Made by a program: the position numbers and the translations under genes
Notes under the pieces: model-generated
Told to the model about the DNA's origin: nothing
The model's database searches: none
Seen by the model: the letters and a program-made list of their open reading frames with translations, nothing else
Assembly (NCBI RefSeq): GCF_019602855.1
Contig: NZ_CP080767.1
Span: forward strand, 1,302,001 to 1,366,000
Direction: 5' to 3'
DNA from: Cupriavidus pinatubonensis
Lineage (GTDB): Bacteria; Pseudomonadota; Gammaproteobacteria; Burkholderiales; Burkholderiaceae
Length of the DNA: 64,000 nucleotides
Part shown: one piece after another, positions 17,315-26,597 of the stretch
How positions within the stretch are numbered: position 1 is the first letter of the stretch
Layout of the letters: each line of letters opens with the position of its first letter

Positions 17315-18739
17315 TCAGTTCGCCTCCAGCCTGGCCTCGATACGCCCTTCGCGAATCGCTGCGACAAACGTGCGGAAATCGCTGCGGTTTTGCGAACAGT
17401 ATTCCGTGGCGAACTCGCAGATCGCATCATCGAAGGCCTGGCCGGAGCCCATGTAGCCAGCCATCATGGCGGCATCCCCGGAGCGCGCGTGGGCGCGCGC
17501 AAGCGCGTGCGCGCACATGCGGCCATATTGTCTGAGCATACCCGTATCCCAGTCCTCGATCACTGCGGAGAGCTTCATGTCGCGCAACTGGCGCAAATAG
17601 AAGTCGCGTCCGTTTTCGCCGCGCGTCCAGCCCAGGAATACGTCGCTCGCCGCCTGCATGAGACGCTGGCCGGCGATCACGCGCTCGCCATGGTTGGCAT
17701 GCAGGCTCTTGCCCGCGTAGGGCTCCAGCACGGAAGCGCGCGCTTCCTTCACCTGCAGGAACAAGGGATCGTTGTCCGCAGCGAGAAACAATCCCACGCC
17801 ACACATGGTCCCGACGCTGCCGACACCAACGACCTTGATGGCCATGTCGAAGAAGTGGAAACGGTCGAACAGCACACGGACATGCTCAGCGAGGCTGCTG
17901 CGATAGGAAGCAATGGCTTGCGCGTAATCCGAGCCCATGCCGGGCGCCAGTTCTTCGGTCGGATGAAAAATCAAGGGAGGCTCATCCTTGATCCTCGGCT
18001 TTGCTCCTTCTTCCGACACCAGTTTGGGATAAAGATAGTCGGGAACCGTCTTGCGTCGTTCCCCTTCGATTCGCTGCGCCAGGCGCTTGCGTGCCGCGGC
18101 AACGATCTCGGGATCGCCGCTACGGTCTTCATACTTCTGTAAATCAATTCGGTCGTACCATACGTCGAGAGCGCGCATCCACCCGTAGTTGAACATGCGT
18201 TCGCGGTACTCGCGCACGACATCGGTGACTACGCGTGCGGCATCGCTCTTGGGCAGCGCGAGATGCTCGGCCGCAATCGCCAGACTGGCCGCCAGTCGCT
18301 TGAGGTCCCATTCGAATGGGGCGGGCAAGGTTTCGTCGAGGTCGTTGATGTCGAAGATGATGTTTCGTTCGGGCGTGGCGAACCCGCCGAAGTTCATCAG
18401 GTGGGCGTCTCCGCATGCCTGCACGCGGATGCCGCTGGACGGCGTGGTGGCAAGATCGGCCGCCATGAGTGAAGCCGATCCGCGGTAGAACGCAAACGGG
18501 GATGCCGCCATCCGGCCGTATCGGATTGGAACCAGGTCGAGGATCCGCCCGGCGTTGGATTCATTCAGCAGTTCGATCGGATCGCGGCGATCTTCCGGTG
18601 CCTGCCAGCCGGATTGCGAGGCGCGAGGCACAGTATCGCGTAGCGCGCGTCCTTTTGCTGCGCGCTCGTCGGCGGTGAGGTAGTGCGTGGGTTCCCGACG
18701 CGCGGCTGCCAGGTGGCTGGGTCTTTCCGGTTTGTTCAT
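17315..18739 (-). CDS. DUF2252 family protein
   Basis: A 474-residue protein of the DUF2252 family, which has a kinase-like fold. Visible are RYGRMAASPFAFYRGSASLMAADL, CGDAHLMNFGGFATPERNIIFDINDLDETLPAPFEWDLKRLAASL (the H-x-x-N and D-x-N-D pair resembles an aminoglycoside-kinase-like active site) and VVGVGSVGT. The start MNKPERP has AGGAAAG upstream. It follows the SulP gene by 87 bases on the same strand. Substrate unknown. Confidence 0.9.
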   Translation of the reverse strand: MNKPERPSHLAAARREPTHYLTADERAAKGRALRDTVPRASQSGWQAPEDRRDPIELLNESNAGRILDLVPIRYGRMAASPFAFYRGSASLMAADLATTPSSGIRVQACGDAHLMNFGGFATPERNIIFDINDLDETLPAPFEWDLKRLAASLAIAAEHLALPKSDAARVVTDVVREYRERMFNYGWMRALDVWYDRIDLQKYEDRSGDPEIVAAARKRLAQRIEGERRKTVPDYLYPKLVSEEGAKPRIKDEPPLIFHPTEELAPGMGSDYAQAIASYRSSLAEHVRVLFDRFHFFDMAIKVVGVGSVGTMCGVGLFLAADNDPLFLQVKEARASVLEPYAGKSLHANHGERVIAGQRLMQAASDVFLGWTRGENGRDFYLRQLRDMKLSAVIEDWDTGMLRQYGRMCAHALARAHARSGDAAMMAGYMGSGQAFDDAICEFATEYCSQNRSDFRTFVAAIREGRIEARLEAN

Positions 18740-18826
18740 GACGCTTTCCTTCTCAAAGGCCGGCACCCGCCATGCGGGACCAGCATACTCTGCCGCGCGC
18801 GGACGCCGGGGCGGCAACAATGCGCG

Positions 18827-20593
18827 CTACGTTGCTGCCAACGCTGTAATACTCGCGATGGGCGTCTCCTGCGCGGTGGATGTGCGGAACTCCTCGATCA
18901 CATCCGCAACCGAGATACGACGTCCGAAATACCCCACACGCTCTTCCAGTCCCTCTGCGCGAAGCATGTCTCTCACGACCGCGTGCGCTGCAACCAGCCG
19001 CAATTCAATGCCGGCGGCTTGCAGTTCCTTGTGCAGCGTCGCCAGCATGCGGGCGCCTGCCAGGTCGACCACGGGACAAACCGAGAGGTCGCAGACCACC
19101 AGCCGCAGCGGCAGCGCGGAGCTGCGAATGGCACGCCACACCACCGAGCGCACATGCTCGACGTTGAAGTACAGCAGCGACGATTCCGCACGGAAAATCA
19201 GGATTTGCGGAACGGCTTCATTGTCCGGATTGCGATCCATGTCCGAGAAGCTGCGCGTTCCCGGAATTCGTCCAAGGAACGCGACATGCGGGTGAGCAGC
19301 ACGCCGGATGATCATCAGCATCGATACGAGCACGGCGACGATGACACCTTTCAGGATGCCGAGCAGTAGCACGGCGCCGAACGCAACCATCGAGACGATG
19401 AACTCGAAGCGGCTCACACGCCATACGTGGCGCAGTTCGCGGATATCCACGAGGCCTTTGACAGCGACCAGCACGATGGCGGCCAGCACCACGTTGGGCA
19501 GATTGGCCAGCAGGCCGGTAAGGAACATCAGGCAAAGGGCGATGGTTGCCGACGCGAATACCAGCGCCAGCGGCGTTCTCGCTCCGGCCTTGTCGTTCAC
19601 CGAAGACTGCGACAACCCGCCCGCAACCGGATAGCCCTGGCAGAGGCCGGTAGCCAGGTTCGCCGCGCCGAGTCCGAGCAGCTCCTGGCGCGCATCGATC
19701 TCGTCTCCATGGGCCTGCGCAAGGGCGCGCGCGGCCGAGACGCTTTCGACGTAGGACAGCAACAAGCAGGCAAAGGCAAGGGAAATGACCCCGTCGACAT
19801 CGCTGGGCCGCAGGCCCGGCCAGTGCAGTTCAGGCAGGCCTTGTGGCAAGGCGCCTACAACCTTGAAGCCCAGCGCTCCCAGCGGCGTCAGCGACAGCAG
19901 CATGATCGACGCTACGACGACGAGCAGCGCGACCGGTCGTCCTGGCAGGAACTTTTCCCCAAGCAGCAGCACGGCAATCGCCACCGCGCCAAAGCCGAAC
20001 ACCGCGAGATTGGTCAGCGGCAATTGCTGCGCAAGGATGGCAATGCGCTCGAAAAAGAACTCGCCGCCGCCCTTGACGCCGAACAGCTTCGGCAACTGGG
20101 TCAGGGCGATCGTTAGTGCCGCGCCCGCCTTGAACCCCAGCAGGATCGTTTCACTGATGAAATTCACGAGCGAACTCAGTCGAAAGAGCCACGCGAGGAT
20201 ACACATGGCGGCAACCAGCAGCGCCGTCAGCGCCGCGATTGATGCCCAGCGGCTCGGGTCCCCCTGCGCCATTCCGGCGATGGTCACGCCAACCAGCATC
20301 GAGATGGCGGACGTGGGGCCGATTGCGAGCTGTCGCGACGAGCCGAACAACGCGTAGGCCAGCCCGCCGGCGAGATAGCAGTAGATCCCGTACTGCGGAG
20401 GTACGCCTGCCAGCGACGCATAGGCCAGCGAAACCGGAATGCCATATGCCGCCAGCGTGACCCCTGCGACGGCGTCATGTCGCAGCCATTCGCTCCGGTA
20501 ATGAAGCAGCCACTGCGCAGGCGGGAACCAGGTCTGCCAACTGCCTGCGGCCGCGGCGCCGCGCTGTGTGTCGGGTGAGGACGAGTCTTCCAT
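18827..20593 (-). CDS. SulP-family anion transporter with STAS domain
   Basis: A 588-residue transporter: about 11-12 membrane helices then a cytoplasmic STAS domain. The SulP signature region AYASLAGVPPQYGIYCYLAGGLAYALFGSSRQLAIGPTSAIS lies near residues 57-100; CQGYPVAGGLSQSSVNDKAGARTP follows. The STAS part runs from about residue 460 (ILIFRAESSLLYFNVEHV ... LVVCDLSVCPVVDLAGARML). GGAGG precedes the start. It is likely co-transcribed with the small gene upstream (47-base gap). It may move sulfate, bicarbonate or another anion; specificity cannot be read from sequence. Confidence 0.93.
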   Translation of the reverse strand: MEDSSSPDTQRGAAAAGSWQTWFPPAQWLLHYRSEWLRHDAVAGVTLAAYGIPVSLAYASLAGVPPQYGIYCYLAGGLAYALFGSSRQLAIGPTSAISMLVGVTIAGMAQGDPSRWASIAALTALLVAAMCILAWLFRLSSLVNFISETILLGFKAGAALTIALTQLPKLFGVKGGGEFFFERIAILAQQLPLTNLAVFGFGAVAIAVLLLGEKFLPGRPVALLVVVASIMLLSLTPLGALGFKVVGALPQGLPELHWPGLRPSDVDGVISLAFACLLLSYVESVSAARALAQAHGDEIDARQELLGLGAANLATGLCQGYPVAGGLSQSSVNDKAGARTPLALVFASATIALCLMFLTGLLANLPNVVLAAIVLVAVKGLVDIRELRHVWRVSRFEFIVSMVAFGAVLLLGILKGVIVAVLVSMLMIIRRAAHPHVAFLGRIPGTRSFSDMDRNPDNEAVPQILIFRAESSLLYFNVEHVRSVVWRAIRSSALPLRLVVCDLSVCPVVDLAGARMLATLHKELQAAGIELRLVAAHAVVRDMLRAEGLEERVGYFGRRISVADVIEEFRTSTAQETPIASITALAAT

Positions 20594-20640
20594 GGGGAAC
20601 CTCCATCAGCGCCATTTGTTGTCATCGAAGTTTCGTGCTG

Positions 20641-21051
20641 TCACGAGTCATTCACAGCCGATGCTGCCTTTGCCTCGACGGATCCCTTTCCACTTGCGGC
20701 AAATCGAGGCGAGTCGTTGCGCATGGGTGGAAGCCGATCCGAATGGATCCCGGCAGGAATGAGATCGGGGATTCGGCTCTTCGCGTCGATCAACAACGAA
20801 CTGCGCGCCTGCAACACGGTATCGTCGAATCGGGAAGCGGCTTCGCGGAGGAGGTCCATGTCGATCCGGCTGGGTGGGGACGCCGACTGAAGCGTTTCGA
20901 TCTCGCTGTAGATGAGTCGTCCGAGATCTCGCGCCAGCTCGGGGTCCAGTAGCCCTTGCGACGTGGCATGGACAAGGTGGTACAACAGGCTGACAAGTCC
21001 TGGCGCCGTCGATACGGGTTTTGACCGTAGCGCCTTCTTCGTGCTGGGCAT
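20641..21051 (-). CDS. Hypothetical protein
   Basis: A 136-residue soluble protein with a basic N-terminus (MPSTKKALRSKP), a helical middle (GLVSLLYHLVHATSQGLLDPELARDLGRLIYSEIETLQ) and a disordered tail. GGAGGAAACCACT precedes the ATG, so the start is well supported. It heads a probable operon with SulP and DUF2252. No family recognised; no FNR box is seen upstream. Confidence 0.65.
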   Translation of the reverse strand: MPSTKKALRSKPVSTAPGLVSLLYHLVHATSQGLLDPELARDLGRLIYSEIETLQSASPPSRIDMDLLREAASRFDDTVLQARSSLLIDAKSRIPDLIPAGIHSDRLPPMRNDSPRFAASGKGSVEAKAASAVNDS

Positions 21052-21171
21052 AGTGGTTTCCTCCGATCAGCGAAGCACAGGACCGTGATGTCCGGAACGG
21101 CCTTGCGATATCCATGATGACGAGTGGCATTCCGAGCCGGGACCTGGCTTCGCAATGAAGTCACGGGGCAT

Positions 21172-21840
21172 TCAAACTACCAGGCTGGCCAGGTCGGGCC
21201 ACCACAGCATGCGCGCAGCGGCGCCATGCCTCGGCACCCGGAGGACGGTGTCAACCACGCTGCCATCGTATTCGGCGACCAGGCGATAGCGACCGGGCGT
21301 TAGCCGGAGTAATAGAAACGGGCCGTCGGCATACGCCTGGAATACGAGCGTGCCATTGGCGCTGTAGATATTCGCTTTCACCCCGGCGATCCATGCCCGC
21401 TGCTTGCCGGCGAAAGCCAGGCACAGATTGTAGAGGCCGGCGATGTCTCGCATGTCGATGGCCTGCGCCGGATCCGCGCTGCCACTGAAGTAGGCGACGC
21501 CGTTGGCATTCGTCGCGGACGCATATGCATGGCGTTCTGCGGAATCGGAATGGGACTCGGCATCGGATTTGCCAGGTGCCGGCGCTGGGTGACGCGCCGC
21601 ATGCTGGCGCTTGAGCGCGGCGCAGGCGCCGACGCCAACGGGCATCTGCGCTTCACTCGCGACGCGGCCTGCTCGATCCATGCTGCCCTCATGCCCGATC
21701 CGTGCCACCTGTTGCGCATATCTTGCCGGCAATGGGATCGAGGCCGCCGAAGGTCCTGCACCGTTAGCCGCACGGCAAGTTGCCAGACACAGCAGAATCA
21801 GTGCCGACCGGCGGGCCAGCACAGTGCACGCCCGTTTCAA
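21172..21840 (-). CDS. Exported protein with carboxypeptidase-regulatory-like fold (putative)
   Basis: About 222 residues. I chose a TTG start (LKRACTVLARRSALILLCLATCRAANGAG) because GCGAGG lies five bases upstream, it gives a normal signal peptide, and it does not overlap the DUF1488 gene. An ATG at 22023 in the same frame would add 61 residues but lacks a ribosome-binding site. The C-terminal part (VKANIYSANGTLVFQAYADGPFLLLRLTPGRYRLVAEYDGSVVDTVLRV) looks like a beta-sandwich of the carboxypeptidase-regulatory type and resembles the protein at 41788-42279. Function unknown. It follows DUF1488, probably in one FNR-driven transcript. Confidence 0.6.
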   Translation of the reverse strand: MKRACTVLARRSALILLCLATCRAANGAGPSAASIPLPARYAQQVARIGHEGSMDRAGRVASEAQMPVGVGACAALKRQHAARHPAPAPGKSDAESHSDSAERHAYASATNANGVAYFSGSADPAQAIDMRDIAGLYNLCLAFAGKQRAWIAGVKANIYSANGTLVFQAYADGPFLLLRLTPGRYRLVAEYDGSVVDTVLRVPRHGAAARMLWWPDLASLVV

Positions 21841-21997
21841 GGCGCCTCGCCCGGGCACGGCCGGGGCAGCGGCATGCGCGAGATCCTGTTCGGCAGGAGT
21901 GCCGGGGACCGCCCGCGAATTGTCGGAGCTTCCCGCGTGCGCACGTGGTGACCGTTGCAGTTCGATAGGCATGGCGATCGGCGAGCCAGCACTCGCA

Positions 21998-22276
21998 CTA
22001 GGCGGAAAACCGGAAATGGCCACTATGCAGGACGATGCTATGTGCGCCCGTCATCTCGAACATGCTACGGGCGACGTTCTCGATGGCCTTGCGATGAGAC
22101 GAAAAGGCGGAAGCCAGATCTTCATAGAGATACGACCGTGCCCCGAAATGGTCTTCCAGCGCCTCCGCCGTGATCTCGAAGGTGGCGGCGGCGCCGTCGA
22201 TCTGTGCCGGGCACTGCAAGCTGGGACCCGCCGCGCAATAAGCCGGTACGGAATCGGGAAAGAGAATCTGGCTCAT
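21998..22276 (-). CDS. DUF1488 family protein
   Basis: A 92-residue protein matching my recollection of the DUF1488 pattern: MSQILFPDSVPAYCAAGPSLQCPAQIDGAAATFEITAEALEDHFG followed by a helical LASAFSSHRKAIENVARSMFE and a short C-terminal strand. Members are small proteins of unknown role, often near stress genes. It is first behind a perfect FNR box (22369-22382). Confidence 0.75.
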   Translation of the reverse strand: MSQILFPDSVPAYCAAGPSLQCPAQIDGAAATFEITAEALEDHFGARSYLYEDLASAFSSHRKAIENVARSMFEMTGAHSIVLHSGHFRFSA

Positions 22277-22341
22277 GGCGGCAACCTGCTCAACTGCGAT
22301 GGATCCGGGCCGCTCCGCGTGCGGCGGAGTCCGATACCTGA

Positions 22342-22382
22342 AGGCTAGATGCCACGACACAGCAGGACTTGATGCTTATCAA
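22342..22382 (-). promoter_or_regulatory. FNR-type class II promoter, perfect consensus box
   Basis: TTGATGCTTATCAA (22369-22382) matches TTGAT-N4-ATCAA without mismatch. On the minus strand TAGCCT (22347-22342) starts 28.5 bases from the centre. It drives the DUF1488 gene. It is one of two FNR promoters in the 449-base gap between divergent genes. Confidence 0.8.
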
Positions 22383-22640
22383 GCCGGACGCGGGCCGGGC
22401 ATCCTTGGCGGCCACCATCGCGAGCCTTGACGTGCGACAACTGCGCGGATGCGCTGCGACCTACATTGCAGATGCTGATGTATCACACCGTGCAACGGAT
22501 ATCGGTTGGACTGACATGGTGCATCCGGCCGCTGGAAGGGCGGCTTCATCACGGCGTGCGGCGCCGGCGACAAGCCGTTCCGGGCGACCGACGGGGCCCG
22601 GCTGCGTCCGCCAAAGCTGTTGCCTTCCACAGCAGGGGGC

Positions 22641-22681
22641 TTGACATGCATCAAGGGGGCGTCCCGACAACTTCCTAGCAT
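22641..22681 (+). promoter_or_regulatory. FNR-type class II promoter for flavodoxin-usp-mgtA
   Basis: TTGACATGCATCAA (22641-22654) has one mismatch to the FNR consensus. TAGCAT (22676-22681) starts 28.5 bases from the centre. The start codon follows about 37 bases after the predicted transcript start. Confidence 0.78.
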
Positions 22682-22725
22682 TCCATGCAGGGCCGGCACG
22701 ACCGGCGTCGGGTGAGGAGTCTCCC

Positions 22726-23265
22726 ATGTCGGAAAAATCGGAAAGCCTGATCGTGTATTACTCCCGTACCGGCACAGCCAGGCAAGCCGCCGAGACCCTG
22801 GCAGCCAGCACCGGTTGGGGGCTGGCAGAAATTCGGGACGAGAAGCCCCGGGCCGGGTTGTACGGCGATTTCCGATGCGTGCTCGATATGCTGCTGCATC
22901 GCACGCCGGCATACCGGTACGAAGGGCCGCTGCCCGGCGACTGCGGTCACGTGGTTGTCGTCGCGCCGGTCTGGCTCGGGAGGCTGGCGGCGCCCATGCG
23001 CAAGTTCCTGCTAGACCATGCGCCGTTCTCGGGCTGTGTGTCCGCCGTCTGCGTCATGGCCTCGCGCGGTGGCTTCCGGGCGGAGGATGACATTGCCTTT
23101 CTGACTGGCAAGACTCCGTCGCCCGCCCTGGTGCTGAAGCAGCGCGATGTGCAGAGTGGTGCAGCCGCTGAGCAACTGGCTGCATTCGCAGCGGCATTGC
23201 GCAGGGGGCAGACAACGCCCGAAGCCATCGTAAGGCCAGCATGGATATCGCCGAGAGAGGCCTAG
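22726..23265 (+). CDS. Flavodoxin-family protein
   Basis: A 179-residue flavodoxin-fold protein. The FMN phosphate loop YYSRTGTARQAA is at residues 11-22, and VVVVAPVWLGRLAAPMRKFLLDHAPFSG carries the second FMN-binding loop, as in HemG/flavodoxin-like reductases. The start has GAGGAG eight bases upstream. It leads a three-gene unit with a universal stress protein and an MgtA-type ATPase behind an FNR promoter. Electron partner unknown. Confidence 0.85.
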   Translation: MSEKSESLIVYYSRTGTARQAAETLAASTGWGLAEIRDEKPRAGLYGDFRCVLDMLLHRTPAYRYEGPLPGDCGHVVVVAPVWLGRLAAPMRKFLLDHAPFSGCVSAVCVMASRGGFRAEDDIAFLTGKTPSPALVLKQRDVQSGAAAEQLAAFAAALRRGQTTPEAIVRPAWISPREA

Positions 23266-23305
23266 CCTCCCGCCCGCCTTGCAGGCAACCTGACGGAGAT
23301 ATGGA

Positions 23306-23761
23306 ATGTACAAGAAGATTCTCGTGGCAGTTGACGGCAGCCACTGTAGCGACCTGGCCCTGGACCATGCGATCGGACTGGCCGCCCTCTGCGACGCCGA
23401 CCTGCAGGTCGTTCACGTGATCGACAACGGCTACCTGAAATATGACATGGGATACGTTGACCTGACGGATCTGCGTGCCGGCCTGATCAAGGGCGGGGAA
23501 GAGTTGCTGGCTCAGGCGCAGGAAAAGGCAAAGGCCAGGCATGTGCGCTGCCAGACCGTCATGATCGACGAGATTGTGGCGCTCGGCGATATCGCCCACC
23601 AGATCCGCCAGCTTGTCGAGAGCAGTGCTGCCGAACTCGTGGTGCTCGGCACGCATGGCCGCCACGGTGTGAGCCGGTTGCTGCTCGGGAGTGTGGCCGA
23701 AAGTCTTGCGCGCCAGTGTCCGGTGCCAGTATTGCTTGTCAGGGCGAAGGACCCGACCTGA
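23306..23761 (+). CDS. Universal stress protein (UspA family)
   Basis: A 151-residue universal stress protein with an intact ATP-binding signature: GTHGRHGVSRLLLGSVAESLAR fits G-2x-G-9x-G-S. The start MYKKILVAVDGSHCSDLALDHA is typical. It lies 40 bases after the flavodoxin-like gene and 15 bases before the P-type ATPase, so the three are probably one operon. Confidence 0.95.
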   Translation: MYKKILVAVDGSHCSDLALDHAIGLAALCDADLQVVHVIDNGYLKYDMGYVDLTDLRAGLIKGGEELLAQAQEKAKARHVRCQTVMIDEIVALGDIAHQIRQLVESSAAELVVLGTHGRHGVSRLLLGSVAESLARQCPVPVLLVRAKDPT

Positions 23762-23776
23762 ATTTACGACTCGGCG

Positions 23777-26476
23777 ATGCCAATGAAGGCCGCGGGGGCC
23801 ACCTCTGGCGTAGCCTTGAGCGAATCGCCCGGCACGGCAACCGCTGCAGGCCGTCAGGCAATCCTCACGCGCGCCACTGATGTTCCGCCGTTGCTGGCTC
23901 AGGTCGCGGCAGGCAGTGGCGCACAGGCGCTCGCTGCGCTGTCCTCAGACGCGCAAGGGTTGATTGACGCGGAAGTGCCGCTGCGCAGGCGCGAGCATGG
24001 CGCCAACCAGATCGCCACGGAGCGACAGCATCGCTTCGTGCCCGACCTTCTCGGGCGGCTGCGCAATCCGTTGAACCTGATGCTGCTCAGCCTCGCTGCC
24101 TTGTCCGGTCTGATCCGCGACTGGCAGGCCGCATCGGTCATCACATGCATGGTGGCGTTGAGTGTAGGGCTGGCGACGTGGCAGGAGAGCCGCTCGGGCA
24201 AGGCGGCCGCCGCACTGCGGGCGATGGTGCATACCGTCATTGCCGTGCGGCGCCGGCCAGCGGCCGGGGCGCAAACACAAACCAGCGACATTCCTATCGC
24301 CGAACTGGTGCCCGGCGATGTCATCCACCTTGCTGCGGGAGACCTCGTCCCGGCCGATGTACGCCTGTTGGCCGCCAAGGATCTGTTTGTGAACCAGGCT
24401 GCGCTCACCGGTGAATCCATGCCGGTGGAGAAGTTTGCCGTCGATGGTGCTAGCGCCGAGACGGCCGGCGACATTGCCAACCTGGCACTGATGGGTACTG
24501 CGGTGGTGAGCGGGACGGCAACGGCACTGGTAGTGCTGACGGGCCGCTATGCTGTGTTCGGCCACATTGCCCGCTCGATCGCCGCGCGCGAGCCACCTAC
24601 AGCGTTCGAGGAGGGCCTGGGGCAAATCAGCCGCCTGATGCTGGGCATCATCGTCGTGATGGCGCCGTTGGTATTCATCATCAACGGTCTGACAAAAGGG
24701 GACTGGTTCGAAGCGCTGCTCTTTGCCGTAGCCGTCGGCGTCGGACTGACGCCCGAGATGCTGCCCATGCTGGTCACTGTGAACCTGGCCAAGGGCGCAC
24801 TGGTGATGTCTCGGCGCAAGGTCATCGTCAAGCGCCTTAACGCCATCCAGAATCTCGGCGCAATGGATGTGCTGTGCACCGACAAGACCGGAACGCTGAC
24901 GCAGGACCGCGTCATCCTGAAGCATCATCTCGATTTGAGCGGAAGGGAAAGCGAACAGGTGCTGGAGTTTGCCTACCTCAACAGCTTCTTTCAGTCCGGC
25001 CTGCGTAATCTGCTCGATGTGGCGGTGCTCCAGCACGAGGATGTTGGCGAACGCATCGGCATCCATGAACAATGGCGCCTCGTTGACGAAATTCCGTTTG
25101 ATTTCACCCGGCGGCGCATGTCGGTCGTGGTGGAGGGCAGCCAGCCTGGAGATGAAAGACGACTGCTGATCTGCAAGGGCGCAGTGGAGGAAGTGTTCGA
25201 CGCCAGCGCCACGGCGCGGATCGGCGATACGGTGGTTGCGCTTGATGTCGTCCACCGGGCCGACCTGATGCGGCAGAGCGAGCTGCTGAACGAGGATGGT
25301 TACCGGGTCATAGCAATTGCCAGCAAACGCCTGCCGACGGCAGGTCCATCGCATGCCTACGGTGTTGCGGATGAAGCCGGCATGGAACTGGTCGGCTATA
25401 TCGCATTCATCGATCCGCCCAAGGAGAGCGCTGCCGCTGCGTTGGCCTCCCTGCGCCAGTGCGGCATCGAGGTCAAGATACTGACCGGTGACAGCCCCAC
25501 GATCACCAGCAAAGTCTGCCGCATGGTCGGCCTGCCTGCCGGCCGGGTTGTCCTGGGTAGCGATCTGGACCGGCTCACGCCGGGGGAACTGGCCGAGGTG
25601 GCAAGGGACAATACCCTGTTCGCCAGGCTCAACCCCGCACACAAGGAGACACTGGTTCGGGCGCTGCGTGCACAGGGCAGGGTGGTGGGCGTGCTAGGAG
25701 ACGGAATCAATGACGGCCCGGCTCTCAAGACAGCCGATGTTGGCATCTCGGTGGATAACGCGGTCGACATCGCCAAGGAATCGGCCGGAGTCATCCTGCT
25801 GGAAAAGAGCCTCACGGTGCTGTACGACGGTGTCGTGGAAGGTCGGCGCGTGTTTGCCAACCTGCTCAAGTACCTCCGCATGGGGGCCAGTTCCAATTTC
25901 GGGAACATCTTCAGCGTCCTGGGCGCGAGCGCATGGCTGCCTTTCCTGCCCATGGCCCCCATTCAACTGCTGACCAACAATCTGCTTTATGACATCTCGC
26001 AAACCGCCTTGCCCACCGATAACGTGGATGACGGCGCACTTGCCAGGCCATGCCGCTGGGAGGTCGCCAGGGTTCGGCGCTATATCCTGTGCCTCGGACC
26101 CATCAGTTCGGTTTTCGACTATCTGACCTTTGCTGGGCTGTACTGGTGGATCGGCGCCAACAATCCGGCCACTGCGCCGGTGTTTCAGACCGGCTGGTTC
26201 CTGGAGTCGCTGCTTTCCCAGACGCTGGTGGTCCACATCATCCGCACCAGCAGGATCCCGTTCATCGAGAGCCGCGCCAGCCCGGCGTTGCTGGCGGCCA
26301 CAGGCGCCATATGCGTGCTGGGCGTTTGGCTGCCGTATTCGCCGGTCGCGGCTGTACTCCATTTGCATGAGCCGCCCTCAACCCTCTGGACGATGCTCGT
26401 CCCCATCCTGGCCCTGTATCTCCTGATAACCTTCGTAGTGCGAAGAGTGCTTTCCAGGTATCTCGAACTGGACTAG
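23777..26476 (+). CDS. mgtA: Magnesium-translocating P-type ATPase (MgtA type, P3B)
   Basis: An 899-residue P-type ATPase. It shows the actuator motif LTGESMPVEK, the family-specific TPEMLPMLVTVNLAKGA next to the phosphorylation site CTDKTGTLTQD, and the hinge GDGINDGPAL. Ten membrane segments can be placed, four of them before the C-terminus ending LYLLITFVVRRVL. MgtA-type pumps bring in Mg2+. It is last in the FNR-driven unit; no Mg2+-sensing leader is visible in the 15-base gap, so oxygen-linked control is more likely than the classical Mg2+ response. The exact start is uncertain because no strong ribosome-binding site is seen. Confidence 0.93.
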   Translation: MPMKAAGATSGVALSESPGTATAAGRQAILTRATDVPPLLAQVAAGSGAQALAALSSDAQGLIDAEVPLRRREHGANQIATERQHRFVPDLLGRLRNPLNLMLLSLAALSGLIRDWQAASVITCMVALSVGLATWQESRSGKAAAALRAMVHTVIAVRRRPAAGAQTQTSDIPIAELVPGDVIHLAAGDLVPADVRLLAAKDLFVNQAALTGESMPVEKFAVDGASAETAGDIANLALMGTAVVSGTATALVVLTGRYAVFGHIARSIAAREPPTAFEEGLGQISRLMLGIIVVMAPLVFIINGLTKGDWFEALLFAVAVGVGLTPEMLPMLVTVNLAKGALVMSRRKVIVKRLNAIQNLGAMDVLCTDKTGTLTQDRVILKHHLDLSGRESEQVLEFAYLNSFFQSGLRNLLDVAVLQHEDVGERIGIHEQWRLVDEIPFDFTRRRMSVVVEGSQPGDERRLLICKGAVEEVFDASATARIGDTVVALDVVHRADLMRQSELLNEDGYRVIAIASKRLPTAGPSHAYGVADEAGMELVGYIAFIDPPKESAAAALASLRQCGIEVKILTGDSPTITSKVCRMVGLPAGRVVLGSDLDRLTPGELAEVARDNTLFARLNPAHKETLVRALRAQGRVVGVLGDGINDGPALKTADVGISVDNAVDIAKESAGVILLEKSLTVLYDGVVEGRRVFANLLKYLRMGASSNFGNIFSVLGASAWLPFLPMAPIQLLTNNLLYDISQTALPTDNVDDGALARPCRWEVARVRRYILCLGPISSVFDYLTFAGLYWWIGANNPATAPVFQTGWFLESLLSQTLVVHIIRTSRIPFIESRASPALLAATGAICVLGVWLPYSPVAAVLHLHEPPSTLWTMLVPILALYLLITFVVRRVLSRYLELD

Positions 26477-26527
26477 TGGTTGCGCCTCTGTCAAGCGCAT
26501 ACTGTCGGCGGGATTGTCCGACGGCGG

Positions 26528-26555
26528 TTGTACATGGCGTCAGCACTCCTATAGT
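26528..26555 (+). promoter_or_regulatory. Sigma-70-type promoter for the two-component genes
   Basis: TTGTAC, a 16-base spacer and TATAGT precede the histidine kinase start by about 40 bases. No FNR box is properly spaced here: the nearby TTG...TCAA pair at 26480-26494 has eight rather than seven bases between its parts. Confidence 0.5.
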
Positions 26556-26597
26556 GTGTTCAGGATTGTTCAGCAATCTGCGGCCAGGGCGCCCGGT

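Noticed and set aside
22379..22912. Minus-strand frame of about 177 codons across the gap before the flavodoxin-like gene
   Set aside because: It overlaps the flavodoxin coding region and the FNR promoter, and its translation shows no domain or start signal.
23945..25642. A 565-codon open frame antisense to mgtA
   Set aside because: Shadow of the P-type ATPase reading frame; composition and lack of motifs speak against it.
26480..26494. TTGCGCCTCTGTCAA before the histidine kinase as an FNR box
   Set aside because: There are eight bases between TTG and TCAA instead of seven and no -10 at the right distance; a separate sigma-70-type promoter explains the gene better.
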